Source of the DNA: Halorubrum yunnanense
GTDB taxonomy: Archaea > Halobacteriota > Halobacteria > Halobacteriales > Haloferacaceae
DNA length: 64,000 bases
Assembly: GCF_026586675.1 (NCBI RefSeq)
Contig: NZ_JAODIX010000007.1
Location: forward strand, 1 to 64,000
Direction of reading: 5' to 3'
A program made the position numbers and the translations under genes. The notes beneath the pieces are model-generated. The model was not told where the DNA came from. It made no database searches and saw nothing but the letters and a program-made list of their open reading frames with translations. Positions 8,747-16,833 of this stretch are shown piece by piece (the first letter of the stretch is position 1; each line of letters starts with the position of its first letter).

Positions 8747-9365
8747 CCCGATCTACGCCGGGCTGGCGGCGTTGCCGCTGTTGTTGCTGCTGTTCACGCT
8801 CGTTGTGCTGCGGTGGCGCGCCCACGAGGCTGCGTCGGTCGGCTACTACGAGGGGGCCGCGGCGCGCGCCGACGCGGACCGGTCCGGCTTCACGCGCGCG
8901 GTCCTCGCGACCGCGGTCCCGGCGTCGATCGCGGTGATCTCCTTCCTCGTCATGGCGAAGCTGATGGACCACAGCGGGCAGGTGCTCGTCCTCGCGGAGG
9001 GGACCGCGAGCGTCGCGACGCCGAGCTCCTACGGGTTCCTCTCGCCGCTCATCGGCTCCCTCGGCGCGTTCATGACGTCGAGCAACACCGCGTCGAACAT
9101 CCTGTTCGGCGGGCTCCAACAGCAGACCGCCGCCCAGCTCGGCGGTATCTCGGAGGCGCTGATCCTCGGCGGGCAGAGCGCCGGCGGCGCCATCGGCAAC
9201 GCGATCTCACCGGGCAACGTCATCCTCGGCACGACCGCGGCCGGGATCGTCGGCCGCGAGGGCGACGTCCTCCGGGTGACCATCCCGTGGGTCGCCGCCG
9301 TCGGCGCGCTCGTCGGGCTCGCCATCGTCCTCCTGAACGCCGCGGGGCTCCTAGGGGTGGCCTGA
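8733..9365 (+). pseudogene. L-lactate permease (LctP family), C-terminal part only
   Basis: 210 aa that align by eye with the last third of LctP-family permeases: SYGFLSPLIGSLGAFMTSSN corresponds to the [20 protein letters not shown] region of the E. coli protein, and GGAIGNAISPGNVILGTTAA to its late ISPQ segment. Full-length family members have about 550 residues, so roughly 340 N-terminal residues are absent, and none is encoded in the 500 nt upstream. The frame opens with GTG 8733. About five hydrophobic segments remain. Either a decayed permease or a repurposed fragment. Its stop is one nucleotide before the next ATG (9367). Confidence 0.65.
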
Positions 9366-9366
9366 G

Positions 9367-9549
9367 ATGGACGTCATAGACCGGTACACCCTGGCGTTCG
9401 GCCTGATGGCGCTGTCGCTCCCCCTGGTGAGCTACGGCGCGTCGGCCGAGGTCGCGGCCCTCTGGGCGGTCGGCCTCGCGATGCTGGCCGTCGGGGGGCT
9501 GATCCCGCCGGCGGTGCGGTTCACCGCGGCGGACCCGGACGCGCTCTGA
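9367..9549 (+). CDS. Small two-helix membrane protein
   Basis: 60 aa, two hydrophobic segments (YTLAFGLMALSLPLVSYG and VAALWAVGLAMLAVGGLIPP) joined by a short loop, with an acidic C-terminus. The ATG follows the permease-fragment TGA after one base, so it is probably co-transcribed and coupled. Function unknown; it could be an accessory transport subunit, given its neighbours on both sides. Confidence 0.6.
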   Translation: MDVIDRYTLAFGLMALSLPLVSYGASAEVAALWAVGLAMLAVGGLIPPAVRFTAADPDAL

Positions 9550-9750
9550 GGGCCCTCCGCCCGGACCCGGCGCCGTCTCGGATCCGACCGGGGTCGACGA
9601 GGCAAGAACGACCCCAACGACGCGTTTTAATCGGCGAGTCCGAACAGTACCGGTACGGACGCGAGCGCCGCGGCGGGCCCGTCCCCGCGGCGCGACCCGA
9701 GGCACACGACATGACACGGAACACCACCACGCGGTCGACGGACGGCAACG

Positions 9751-11142
9751 ATGGGTGACGGGGACGGCGGCGACGCCGGGGAAACCCGAGGGCCCGGCGA
9801 GAGCGATCCGGTCGGAGAGGGCGCTCCCGCGACCGACGCCCCCGAACTCGACGAGGCGGAGGGCGGCGTCGACTACGCCGGCCGGGCGTCGTCAGTCCTC
9901 GGCTTCTCCCGCTGGTGGCAGATCGTCGCCGCCGCGGGGATGATGGCGGCCGTGAGCCCGTACCAGTACGTCTGGTCGTCGATCCAGCAGCCGCTGGCCG
10001 CGAGCCTCGACATCGCGCTGCCGGCGCTCGGCGCGGTGTTCTCCTTTTACGTCGTCTTCCAGTCGCTCTCGCAGTTCCCCGCCGGCAAGTGGCGCGACAG
10101 CCGCGGGCCGGGCGCGCTCACCTTCGTCGCGGCGCTGCTCGCGGGCGGCGGGTACATCGGGCTCGCGTACGCGACGGCGGTCTGGCAGCTGTACCTGCTG
10201 TACTCGCTGGGCGCGATCGGCGTGGGGATCGTGTACACGGTCGCGGTGAACACCGCGGTCAAGTGGTTCCCCGACCGCACGGGGCTCACGACCGGTATCG
10301 GCACGATGGCGTTCGCCGCCGGGAGCGCCCTCGTGGTGCCGTACGTGCGGGCGAACGCGACTGTGGCGGCGTACGGCGATGTGCTCCGGAACGTGGGGAT
10401 CGCCATCCTCGTCGTCACGCTCGCCGGGGCGTACCTCCTCCGGGACCCGCCGGACGAGTGGCTCGGGCTGGCGGACCGGGACGACGACGACACCGGCGAC
10501 GAGGGGCTCGCGGCCTCGCTCCGGGGGCGAGCGTACACGACCCGCGAGATGCTCTCGACGTGGCAGTTCTGGCTGTTGTACGCGATGTTCGTCGCGATGG
10601 CCGGCGCCGACCTGATCGTCATCGCCAACGTCGTGCGGTTCGCTGAGCAGTTCGGACTCGCGGCGGTGGTCGCGACCGCGGCGGCGACGCTCCTGCCTGT
10701 CGCCGCTGGCGTCTCCCGGATGATCCTCGGGGAGGCGTCCGACCGCTTCGAGCGCAAGAAGGTGATGGCCGCCTCCTTCGTGCTCGCCGGGGGCTTCCGG
10801 CTCGCGCTGATCGGCGCCGGGCGCGCCGAGGCCGGGATCGCGTTCGTCGCGCTGGTGATGGCGGCGATGTTCTTCTCCTCGCCGCTGTTCGTCTACTTCC
10901 CGTCGGTGATCGCCGACTACTACGGCGCCAAGAACTCCTCGGGCAACTACGCGGTCCTCTACACCGCGAAGGTCGGCGGCGGCGTCTTCGCGGGGACGGT
11001 CACCGGCTACCTCGTCGCGACGCTGGGCTGGGTCCCGACGTTCGCGCTCGGCGGCGGCCTCGCGATCGCCGCCGGGCTGGCGGCGCTCCTCCTCCGCCCC
11101 CCGAGCGGCTCCGGGGTGGAGACGCCGACGCCGGCGGAGTGA
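9751..11142 (+). CDS. MFS transporter, oxalate/formate antiporter (OFA)-like
   Basis: 463 aa. After an acidic 50-residue N-terminus come 12 hydrophobic segments. The loop QFPAGKWRDSRGPGALTF matches the MFS motif between helices 2 and 3, and VKWFPDRTGLTTGIGTMAF is typical of the OFA subgroup, which exchanges or takes up small monocarboxylates. Placement beside a lactate-permease fragment supports an organic-acid substrate (inference). A 15-codon ORF (9711-9758) overlaps the start in another frame and might be a leader peptide. Confidence 0.75.
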   Translation: MGDGDGGDAGETRGPGESDPVGEGAPATDAPELDEAEGGVDYAGRASSVLGFSRWWQIVAAAGMMAAVSPYQYVWSSIQQPLAASLDIALPALGAVFSFYVVFQSLSQFPAGKWRDSRGPGALTFVAALLAGGGYIGLAYATAVWQLYLLYSLGAIGVGIVYTVAVNTAVKWFPDRTGLTTGIGTMAFAAGSALVVPYVRANATVAAYGDVLRNVGIAILVVTLAGAYLLRDPPDEWLGLADRDDDDTGDEGLAASLRGRAYTTREMLSTWQFWLLYAMFVAMAGADLIVIANVVRFAEQFGLAAVVATAAATLLPVAAGVSRMILGEASDRFERKKVMAASFVLAGGFRLALIGAGRAEAGIAFVALVMAAMFFSSPLFVYFPSVIADYYGAKNSSGNYAVLYTAKVGGGVFAGTVTGYLVATLGWVPTFALGGGLAIAAGLAALLLRPPSGSGVETPTPAE

Positions 11143-11163
11143 CCGCCGAAACGGGCGACCGGG

Positions 11164-11790
11164 TCACTCGGCGCCGTCGCTCGCGGGCCTCCGCCCCACG
11201 ACGGCGTAGAACGGGTCGCTCCCGGGGCGCTCCGCGATCCCCTCGGCGACCGCGAGACCGCCGGCTTTTAAATAGCGCTCGACGAGGTCGGCGCGCTCGT
11301 CCATCGACGCGAGCCGCCACGCGCGGACGGCCTTCGTCGGGAACAGCCGATTCGAGAAGCTCACGACGACGACCCCGCCGGGGGCGAGGACGCGCTCGAA
11401 CTCGGCGAACACCGCGCCCGGGTACTGCAGATACTGGACCGACAGGGCACAGCAGACGGCGTCGAAGGCGCCGTCGGCGAAGGGGAGCGCTCGGTCGGCG
11501 TTGAGGTCCCGAACGACGAACTCGTCGAGCCGGTCGTTCGCCGCGAGCTCGGCCTCGTTGAGCCCGTGGCCGACGACGCGGTCGAAGCCGGTCGGCGGGA
11601 GGTGCGAGACCCAACTGCTCATCGCGTCGAGGACGCGGTCGCCCGGGTCGAGGATCTCGTCGTACAGCGCCGTCAGCCGGGCGAGGAACGCGTCGTCGGC
11701 GTGGGTGACGAACCGCGGGTCCTGATAAAACGTCTCGTCGGGTCGGTCGTCGCGCTTCCGTCGGTCGCGGTCGGAGAGGACGGTCGTCAC
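11164..11790 (-). CDS. Class I SAM-dependent methyltransferase
   Basis: 208 aa. A Rossmann SAM fold is suggested by DPGDRVLDAMSSWVSHLP (motif I position, but the usual GxGxG glycines are replaced), DLNADRALPFADGAFDAVCC (motifs II/III) and VLAPGGVVVVSFSNRLFPT (post motif). Because motif I is divergent, cofactor binding may be unusual. The substrate is unknown. It converges on the MFS gene; the next gene upstream is 115 nt away. Confidence 0.7.
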   Translation of the reverse strand: MTTVLSDRDRRKRDDRPDETFYQDPRFVTHADDAFLARLTALYDEILDPGDRVLDAMSSWVSHLPPTGFDRVVGHGLNEAELAANDRLDEFVVRDLNADRALPFADGAFDAVCCALSVQYLQYPGAVFAEFERVLAPGGVVVVSFSNRLFPTKAVRAWRLASMDERADLVERYLKAGGLAVAEGIAERPGSDPFYAVVGRRPASDGAE

Positions 11791-11905
11791 GGGATTCGTG
11801 ATCGGGGCGCGGAGCCCAAGAGCCCGTCGACGGCGGCGGCCGCGCGGCCGGTCGACCGGCCGCCGCGGGGGTCACCGCACGTTCGCCTTTTAAATACGGC
11901 GTCGG

Positions 11906-12745
11906 TTACCCGACGCGCGCCATCGCGCGCTCGGTCCGTCGCGTGAGCCCGTCGAGCCGGTCCCCGACCGCTCCGACCGCGGCGAGGACGGGGTACGTCG
12001 CGGAGACGTTCTGGTAGAGGTACGTCGGGAGATCGACGACGTCGTCGTCGAGCCGGAGTTCGCGGCCGTGCTCCGCGATCGCGCGCTGGCGGCGCGCCGC
12101 GATCCGGTCACAGTCTTCCACGAGGACGCCGGCGCGGGCGCGACAGGCGTCGAGCGCGCCGAACCCGCCCTCCGGAACCGTCGCGTCGAGCGTCTCGATC
12201 TCGCGCCGGACCGCCCCGAGCCGGGAGCTCGCCCGGTCGAGCGACTCCGTCTCGACCCGGAGCCGCTCCACGAGCCGGTCGCGCTCCTCGATCGCGTCAT
12301 CGACCGCGTCGAACAGGGCCCGCCCGTACTCGGGGTGGTAACCCGAGCCCCGGGTGAGCGCGTACGCCAGCTCGGGGCCGAGCTCCGCGGCGACGCTGCG
12401 CTCGTAGGTGTCGTCGTACTCCTCCTCGTAGTGCGGCACGGACATCACGGTCTCGGCGTACGCGTCCCTGACGGCGACCAGTCCCGAGCCGGGGGGTGTC
12501 GCGGGACCCCCGGCCCTCGCGTCGGCCGGGGTACCGGAACCGCTCGGGGAAGCCGTGACGTCCGCTACCCCCGCCGTTGCGGGTGACCCGCCCGGCGAGA
12601 CCGCCTCGGTCGGGACCGACTCGACCCGGCCGCGGAACGCCCGGAACGCCTCGCGCTCGTCGGCGGTGCGGCGCCGCTCGACCCGGACGGCCTCCCGGGC
12701 CTCGTCGATGACCGACCGGTCCGCCTCGTCGGCAGTCGTTGGCAT
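11906..12745 (-). CDS. DUF7260-like haloarchaeal coiled-coil protein
   Basis: 279 aa. Low-complexity Gly/Pro/Ala linker at about 55-85, then a conserved-looking block VRDAYAETVMSVPHYEEEYD and a long charged helical region (EERDRLVERLRVETESLDRA) that probably forms a coiled coil. The layout fits haloarchaeal DUF7260 proteins as I recall them. No catalytic motif and no clear membrane segment. Function unknown. Confidence 0.55.
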   Translation of the reverse strand: MPTTADEADRSVIDEAREAVRVERRRTADEREAFRAFRGRVESVPTEAVSPGGSPATAGVADVTASPSGSGTPADARAGGPATPPGSGLVAVRDAYAETVMSVPHYEEEYDDTYERSVAAELGPELAYALTRGSGYHPEYGRALFDAVDDAIEERDRLVERLRVETESLDRASSRLGAVRREIETLDATVPEGGFGALDACRARAGVLVEDCDRIAARRQRAIAEHGRELRLDDDVVDLPTYLYQNVSATYPVLAAVGAVGDRLDGLTRRTERAMARVG

Positions 12746-12912
12746 ACCCCATCCCTCGCGGGACGCCCTGGTAAACGCTTATATGAGCGGTATCGGGCGG
12801 TCACGAGCGCTCAATAGCGCTCCCGAGACGCCGGGCGCCTCCCTCCGCGGCCGGTCGGACCGGAGCCGGCGACGGGAAACGTACATCCGTCGGCCGGTCC
12901 AAGGGAGCGCCG

Positions 12913-13656
12913 ATGGAAGTCGCGCTGATCACGGTCGGCGACGAGCTGCTCTCGGGCGACACGGTGAACACGAACGCGAACTGGCTCGCCGCCGAGCTGA
13001 GCGACCGCGGCGTCACGGTGGCGCGGATCCTCTCCGTGCCCGACGACCGGGCGGCGATCGCCGAACACGTGCGCGAGTACGCCGCGGCGTTCGACGCCGC
13101 GATCGTCACGGGGGGGATCGGTAGCACCCCGGACGACGTGACGATGGAGGCGGTCGCGGACGCGTTCGACCGCGAGATGGTCGCCACCGACCTCACGCGG
13201 GAGTCGGTCGAGCAGCGGCTCGCCGCGATCCGCGAGCGCGTCCCCGACCGCGAGTTCGACGTCGACGTCGAGGCGGAGGCGGCGGTCCCCGAGGGGAGCC
13301 GCCCGCTGGTGACCGAGGCCGGGCTCGCGCCCGGCTGCGTCATCGAGGGCGTGTACGTGATGCCGGGCATTCCGGACGAGCTGAAGGCCGTCTTCGCGAC
13401 CGTCGCCGACGAGTTCGCGGGCGACCGGCGGTCGCGGTTCCTCTACACGGTGGAGCCCGAGTCGAACATCGTGCCCGCCCTGGAGGAGGCGATGGAGCGC
13501 TTCGACGTCGCCGTCGGCTGTTACCCCGACCGCGAGGCCGACCACAACCGCCTGAAGCTGACCGCGACCGACGGCGACGCGCTCGACGACGCGGCGACGT
13601 GGCTGCTGGCGAACGTCGACGCGAGCGAGACGCCGGTGCGCCGGAACTGGGAGTGA
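12913..13656 (+). CDS. CinA/MoaB-like molybdopterin-binding domain protein
   Basis: 247 aa. The N-terminal ALITVGDELLSGDTVNTNAN and the IVTGGIGSTPDDVTMEAVA motif are diagnostic of the CinA N-terminal (MoCF-binding) domain. The C-terminal amidohydrolase domain of bacterial CinA is absent, as is usual in archaea. Archaeal members are annotated as competence/damage-inducible or nicotinamide-nucleotide related proteins; the true role is uncertain. A second, distinct MoCF-fold protein lies at 58755. Confidence 0.8.
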   Translation: MEVALITVGDELLSGDTVNTNANWLAAELSDRGVTVARILSVPDDRAAIAEHVREYAAAFDAAIVTGGIGSTPDDVTMEAVADAFDREMVATDLTRESVEQRLAAIRERVPDREFDVDVEAEAAVPEGSRPLVTEAGLAPGCVIEGVYVMPGIPDELKAVFATVADEFAGDRRSRFLYTVEPESNIVPALEEAMERFDVAVGCYPDREADHNRLKLTATDGDALDDAATWLLANVDASETPVRRNWE

Positions 13657-13696
13657 TAAAAAAGCGACGCGAGGTCGACCGCGCGGCCGATTCGGC

Positions 13697-14764
13697 TCAG
13701 CCGGTCGTCTCGTTCCCCGAGGGCTGTTGCGGCTCGGAGGGCTGTCCGGGTTCGGTGGGTCCGGTCGGGCCGGTCGGCGACTGCTGACCGCCCGGTCCCG
13801 GCGGCGTCCGGTCGTTCGTCACGAGGAAGTCGGCGAGGTTCCCGATCAGCGCGTCGTTGTCGGCGCGCGCGGCGTTCTCGGGCGAGAGGAAGTCGCTGTC
13901 GCCCACCATCACCACGCCGTCGGTCCGAACGAGCAGCGGCGCCTCGGTCGACGCGCGGGTCGTCGACAGCTCGCTCCCCTCGACGGGGCGGAGCACGTCG
14001 CTACCGGCGATCGTCGTCCCGACCGGCGTCGCCGACGGCAGGACGGCGCGGTCGACGCCCTCGGTCAGCGCGGCGTCGGATTCCTCGGTCGGCTCCGCGT
14101 AGACGCGCTGGTAGTTCAGGTCGTTCTCCTCCATGTTGTACACGTAGCCGGGCTCCGTGGTGACGTCGAGCGTCGCATCGAGCCCGACCGCCCCGGGCTG
14201 ATCGAACGCCGCGTCGGGCTCAGTCGCTACGACCACGTGGCCGCCCGACTCGGCGAACGACTCGATCTCGTCGAGCTCGGCCTCGTCGTAGTCGGTCCGG
14301 AACGTCACGAACGCATCCGCCTCGGCGAGCCGCTCGCCGAGCTGGGTCGGCCCCTGCTCTGCGCCGGGAGGCACCGCCCGACGCTGCTGCTCCGGGTCCG
14401 GCACGTAGACGTCGACGTCGTGGCCGTTCTCGATGAGGGCGTTCGCCAGCGGCCGGACGTCGCGGTCGGCGACGCTCGGCCCGCCGAAGCCGAGCAGGGC
14501 GAGCGGGCTCACCGGAACGGCGCCGGTCGGCTCGACGCCGGGGTCGACGAGCACCGTCTGGGACCGCGTCGCGGTCTCCATCTCGACGTCCGCCTGCCCC
14601 GGCGTGTCGTTCGCGACCGCGTCGCCGTCGACGTAGTGTTCGTTCTGGATCTCGGGCGCGGGGGCGGCGCCGTCGGCGGTCACGAAGCCCGTGAGCGCCG
14701 CGCCGCCGGTGATCGTCGCCAGCGTTACGACGAAGGCGGCGGCCAGCGTCCGGACGTCGCTCAC
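13697..14764 (-). CDS. DUF4350-like secreted/membrane-anchored protein
   Basis: 355 aa. An N-terminal hydrophobic segment (TLAAAFVVTLATITGGAALTG) acts as signal or anchor. The ectodomain contains NALIENGHDVDVYVPD and ADAFVTFRTDYDEAELDEIE, then a flexible SGGHVVVATEPD, matching DUF4350/GldG-like domains, and ends in a Pro/Gly/Gln-rich tail. The GTG start (14764) overlaps the stop of the S49 protease gene by 4 nt (GTGA), so the two are translationally coupled and probably act together at the membrane. Confidence 0.6.
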   Translation of the reverse strand: MSDVRTLAAAFVVTLATITGGAALTGFVTADGAAPAPEIQNEHYVDGDAVANDTPGQADVEMETATRSQTVLVDPGVEPTGAVPVSPLALLGFGGPSVADRDVRPLANALIENGHDVDVYVPDPEQQRRAVPPGAEQGPTQLGERLAEADAFVTFRTDYDEAELDEIESFAESGGHVVVATEPDAAFDQPGAVGLDATLDVTTEPGYVYNMEENDLNYQRVYAEPTEESDAALTEGVDRAVLPSATPVGTTIAGSDVLRPVEGSELSTTRASTEAPLLVRTDGVVMVGDSDFLSPENAARADNDALIGNLADFLVTNDRTPPGPGGQQSPTGPTGPTEPGQPSEPQQPSGNETTG

Positions 14765-15744
14765 GCGCCGACACCTCCGGTGAGCCGCGCCGTCTCGTTG
14801 CCAGTCGCACCCGTGTCGGCCGCCGACCCGCCGCGGTCGAGGTCGCTCTCGGAGAAGCGCTCGACCGTGTCGACGTGCGGGACGGCTTCCAGGTGGACGT
14901 AGGTGAGCCCCATCGGCTCGACCTCGCCGTAGCCGGGGTCGTTCGCGTGGACCGCGACGACTTGGGTGTCGGTGCGGAGCAGGATCGGGAAGCCGATGTC
15001 GGGTCCGGTCTCCCGGGTGTCGACCTCGTACTCGCCGAGGTTCTCCTCGGTCGCGGCGGCGTGGATCGCCTCGTTGAGCGAGCCGATCTCGTCGGCGTAG
15101 CCGTTCTGCACCGCCTCGGTGCCGAGGTACACGTCGGCCTGCGCGACCTCCTCGCGCGGCATCTGGAACTCGTCGCCGCGCTCCGCCATCATCGCGTCGA
15201 CGAAGGTGTCCGCGAGGGTCTGCTGTTCGGCCCACGCCTGGATCTCGTTGCCGCCGGCCTTGTCCGGGCCGCTGGGGCCCTGAACCGGCGCGGTCGTCTG
15301 CGGCGCGGGGGCGTTCAGCCCGATGCTACCGACCGTCGAGGTCGGGAGCACGTAGATCTCGTCCGCGGGCGCCATGGCGTAGTAGCCGCCGGAGGCGCTG
15401 ATCGACTGCACGCTCGCGATCACGGTCATCTGTTCGCTCGTCCGCTGGACTGCTTTATACATCCGCTCGGAGGCGACGGGGGCGCCGCCCGGGGTGTCCA
15501 GCTTGAGAACGACCGCACCGACGGAGTCGTTGGCGCGGATGTCCGCGAGTTCGCTCTCGACGTCGTCCGCGAGGGCCGAAGTGACGGGACCTTCGATCTC
15601 GACGACGGCGACGGTATCGTCCGGGTCGTTGGTCGCCGCGTACACGCTGGGCGCGAGCACGGCGCCGACCACCGCCGCGGCCACCACGACGACGGCGAGC
15701 TGCTGCCGCGACGTGAGGACCGTGGAGGGCTGGTTGGTTGACAT
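14761..15744 (-). CDS. S49-family membrane protease (SppA-like)
   Basis: 327 aa. A single N-terminal transmembrane segment (residues 15-36) is followed by a crotonase-like protease fold: VVLKLDTPGGAPVASERMY and the nucleophile motif SISASGGYYAMAPADEIY with Ser118. Lys162 is the plausible general base of the Ser/Lys dyad used by archaeal SppA. Such enzymes degrade remnant signal peptides or process membrane proteins. The gene heads a two-gene unit with the DUF4350-like protein. The C-terminal 30 residues are polar and Gly-rich. Confidence 0.8.
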   Translation of the reverse strand: MSTNQPSTVLTSRQQLAVVVVAAAVVGAVLAPSVYAATNDPDDTVAVVEIEGPVTSALADDVESELADIRANDSVGAVVLKLDTPGGAPVASERMYKAVQRTSEQMTVIASVQSISASGGYYAMAPADEIYVLPTSTVGSIGLNAPAPQTTAPVQGPSGPDKAGGNEIQAWAEQQTLADTFVDAMMAERGDEFQMPREEVAQADVYLGTEAVQNGYADEIGSLNEAIHAAATEENLGEYEVDTRETGPDIGFPILLRTDTQVVAVHANDPGYGEVEPMGLTYVHLEAVPHVDTVERFSESDLDRGGSAADTGATGNETARLTGGVGA

Positions 15745-15894
15745 GACCGGGTAGACCCAGCGGCAATCAATTGATAAAAATTACGAAAACGAACGCCGCG
15801 AAACCGCCACAAGGCGGCAACCCTTACTTAAACCGGTCGGGCCCGTGATCAGCCTGCCACGAGACGGGATACCGATGGCGGGTCGCCACCCGCC

Positions 15895-16698
15895 TCAGAG
15901 GACGCCCGCGCCGCCGAGCACCAGTCGGACGCCGATGACCGCCAGCAGACCGAGGACCACGCCGCGGCGCAGCCGGTCGCTCACGCGACCGCGGAGCCGC
16001 TTCCCGAAGGCGACGCCGGCGACCGCGGGGACCGCGGCGGCGACCGACGCGAGGGCGAATCCCACGTCCGGGTAAAGCCCGAGCGCGCCCGCGGCGACGA
16101 CGCGCAGGCCGTTGATGCCGACGAACACGAGCGCGACGACGCCGACGAACAGCCCGTGCGAGAGGTCAAAGCTCCGGACGAACGCGACGAGCTGCACGCC
16201 GACGTTCGTCGCCCCGAAGAGGACGCCGGAGACGCCGCCGACGACCGCCATGACGAGCGGCGTATCGGCGAGGTCCCGATCGCTCACACGCGGCAGCGCC
16301 GGGAGGGGGACGGCGCGCTGGTTCGTCGCCACGAAGCCCAGCGAGACGAGCCCGAGGAGGACCCGGACCGGCCCGGCCGGGAGCCGGTCGAGCAGCGCCA
16401 TGCCGAGGATCGTCCCGACGAGGGCGGCGACGAGCAGGGGCGCGAAACGGGTCCCGCACGTGCGGAGCTCCTCGCGGGTGAGCTCCCCGACGAGCGCGAC
16501 GTTCACGGCGAACATCGGGAGGATCATGAACGCGACGGCGGTCGCGGGGTCAACGAGGGTCGCGAGGACCATCGTCCCGACGACGGCGAAGCCGAACCCC
16601 GCCACCCCGTTAACTGCGCCCGCGACCGCGACGACGAGGGCGACCGCCGCTATCAGCTCGGCCGAGAGCGCGAGAGTCACACCGCCTGGACGGGACAT
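15895..16698 (-). CDS. TauE/SafE family sulfite/anion exporter
   Basis: 267 aa, about eight hydrophobic segments. The repeated pattern GFGFAVVGTMVLATLVDPATA and VVGGVSGVLFGATNVGVQLVAF matches the TauE/SafE (DUF81) family, which exports sulfite, organosulfonates or related anions. ATG 16698 is listed, but a strong TATA-like run (16701-16710) lies only 3-12 nt upstream of it; an in-frame GTG at 16680 would sit about 26 nt from that box and may be the real leaderless start. Confidence 0.75.
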   Translation of the reverse strand: MSRPGGVTLALSAELIAAVALVVAVAGAVNGVAGFGFAVVGTMVLATLVDPATAVAFMILPMFAVNVALVGELTREELRTCGTRFAPLLVAALVGTILGMALLDRLPAGPVRVLLGLVSLGFVATNQRAVPLPALPRVSDRDLADTPLVMAVVGGVSGVLFGATNVGVQLVAFVRSFDLSHGLFVGVVALVFVGINGLRVVAAGALGLYPDVGFALASVAAAVPAVAGVAFGKRLRGRVSDRLRRGVVLGLLAVIGVRLVLGGAGVL

Positions 16699-16700
16699 TC

Positions 16701-16710
16701 ATATATAAAT
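16701..16710. promoter_or_regulatory. TATA-like box between divergent genes
   Basis: ATATATAAAT, the only A+T-rich run between the TauE/SafE gene and the divergent flavoprotein gene. It could serve the exporter (in which case the GTG at 16680 is the likely start) or the flavoprotein, which would then have a leader of about 100 nt. Confidence 0.45.
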
Positions 16711-16833
16711 CACCGTCTGCCGTGCGGTGCGAGGGCACGTTCGGATCCGGGTCGCCCGCGGGTCCTCCGCGGTCGTGTGCGGCTCGCGCCACCGGGACCG
16801 GTGTTGATGGGGATGGCCGACGTCGTCGGCGCC

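Noticed and set aside
9711-9758. 15-codon ORF overlapping the OFA transporter start
   Set aside because: Too short to judge and without a recognisable signal; mentioned only as a possible leader.
16156-16833. Long N-terminal extension of the disulfide oxidoreductase
   Set aside because: The extension is antisense to the TauE/SafE gene and consists of Arg/Glu/Asp-rich shadow sequence; the FAD motif begins right after the Met at 16834.
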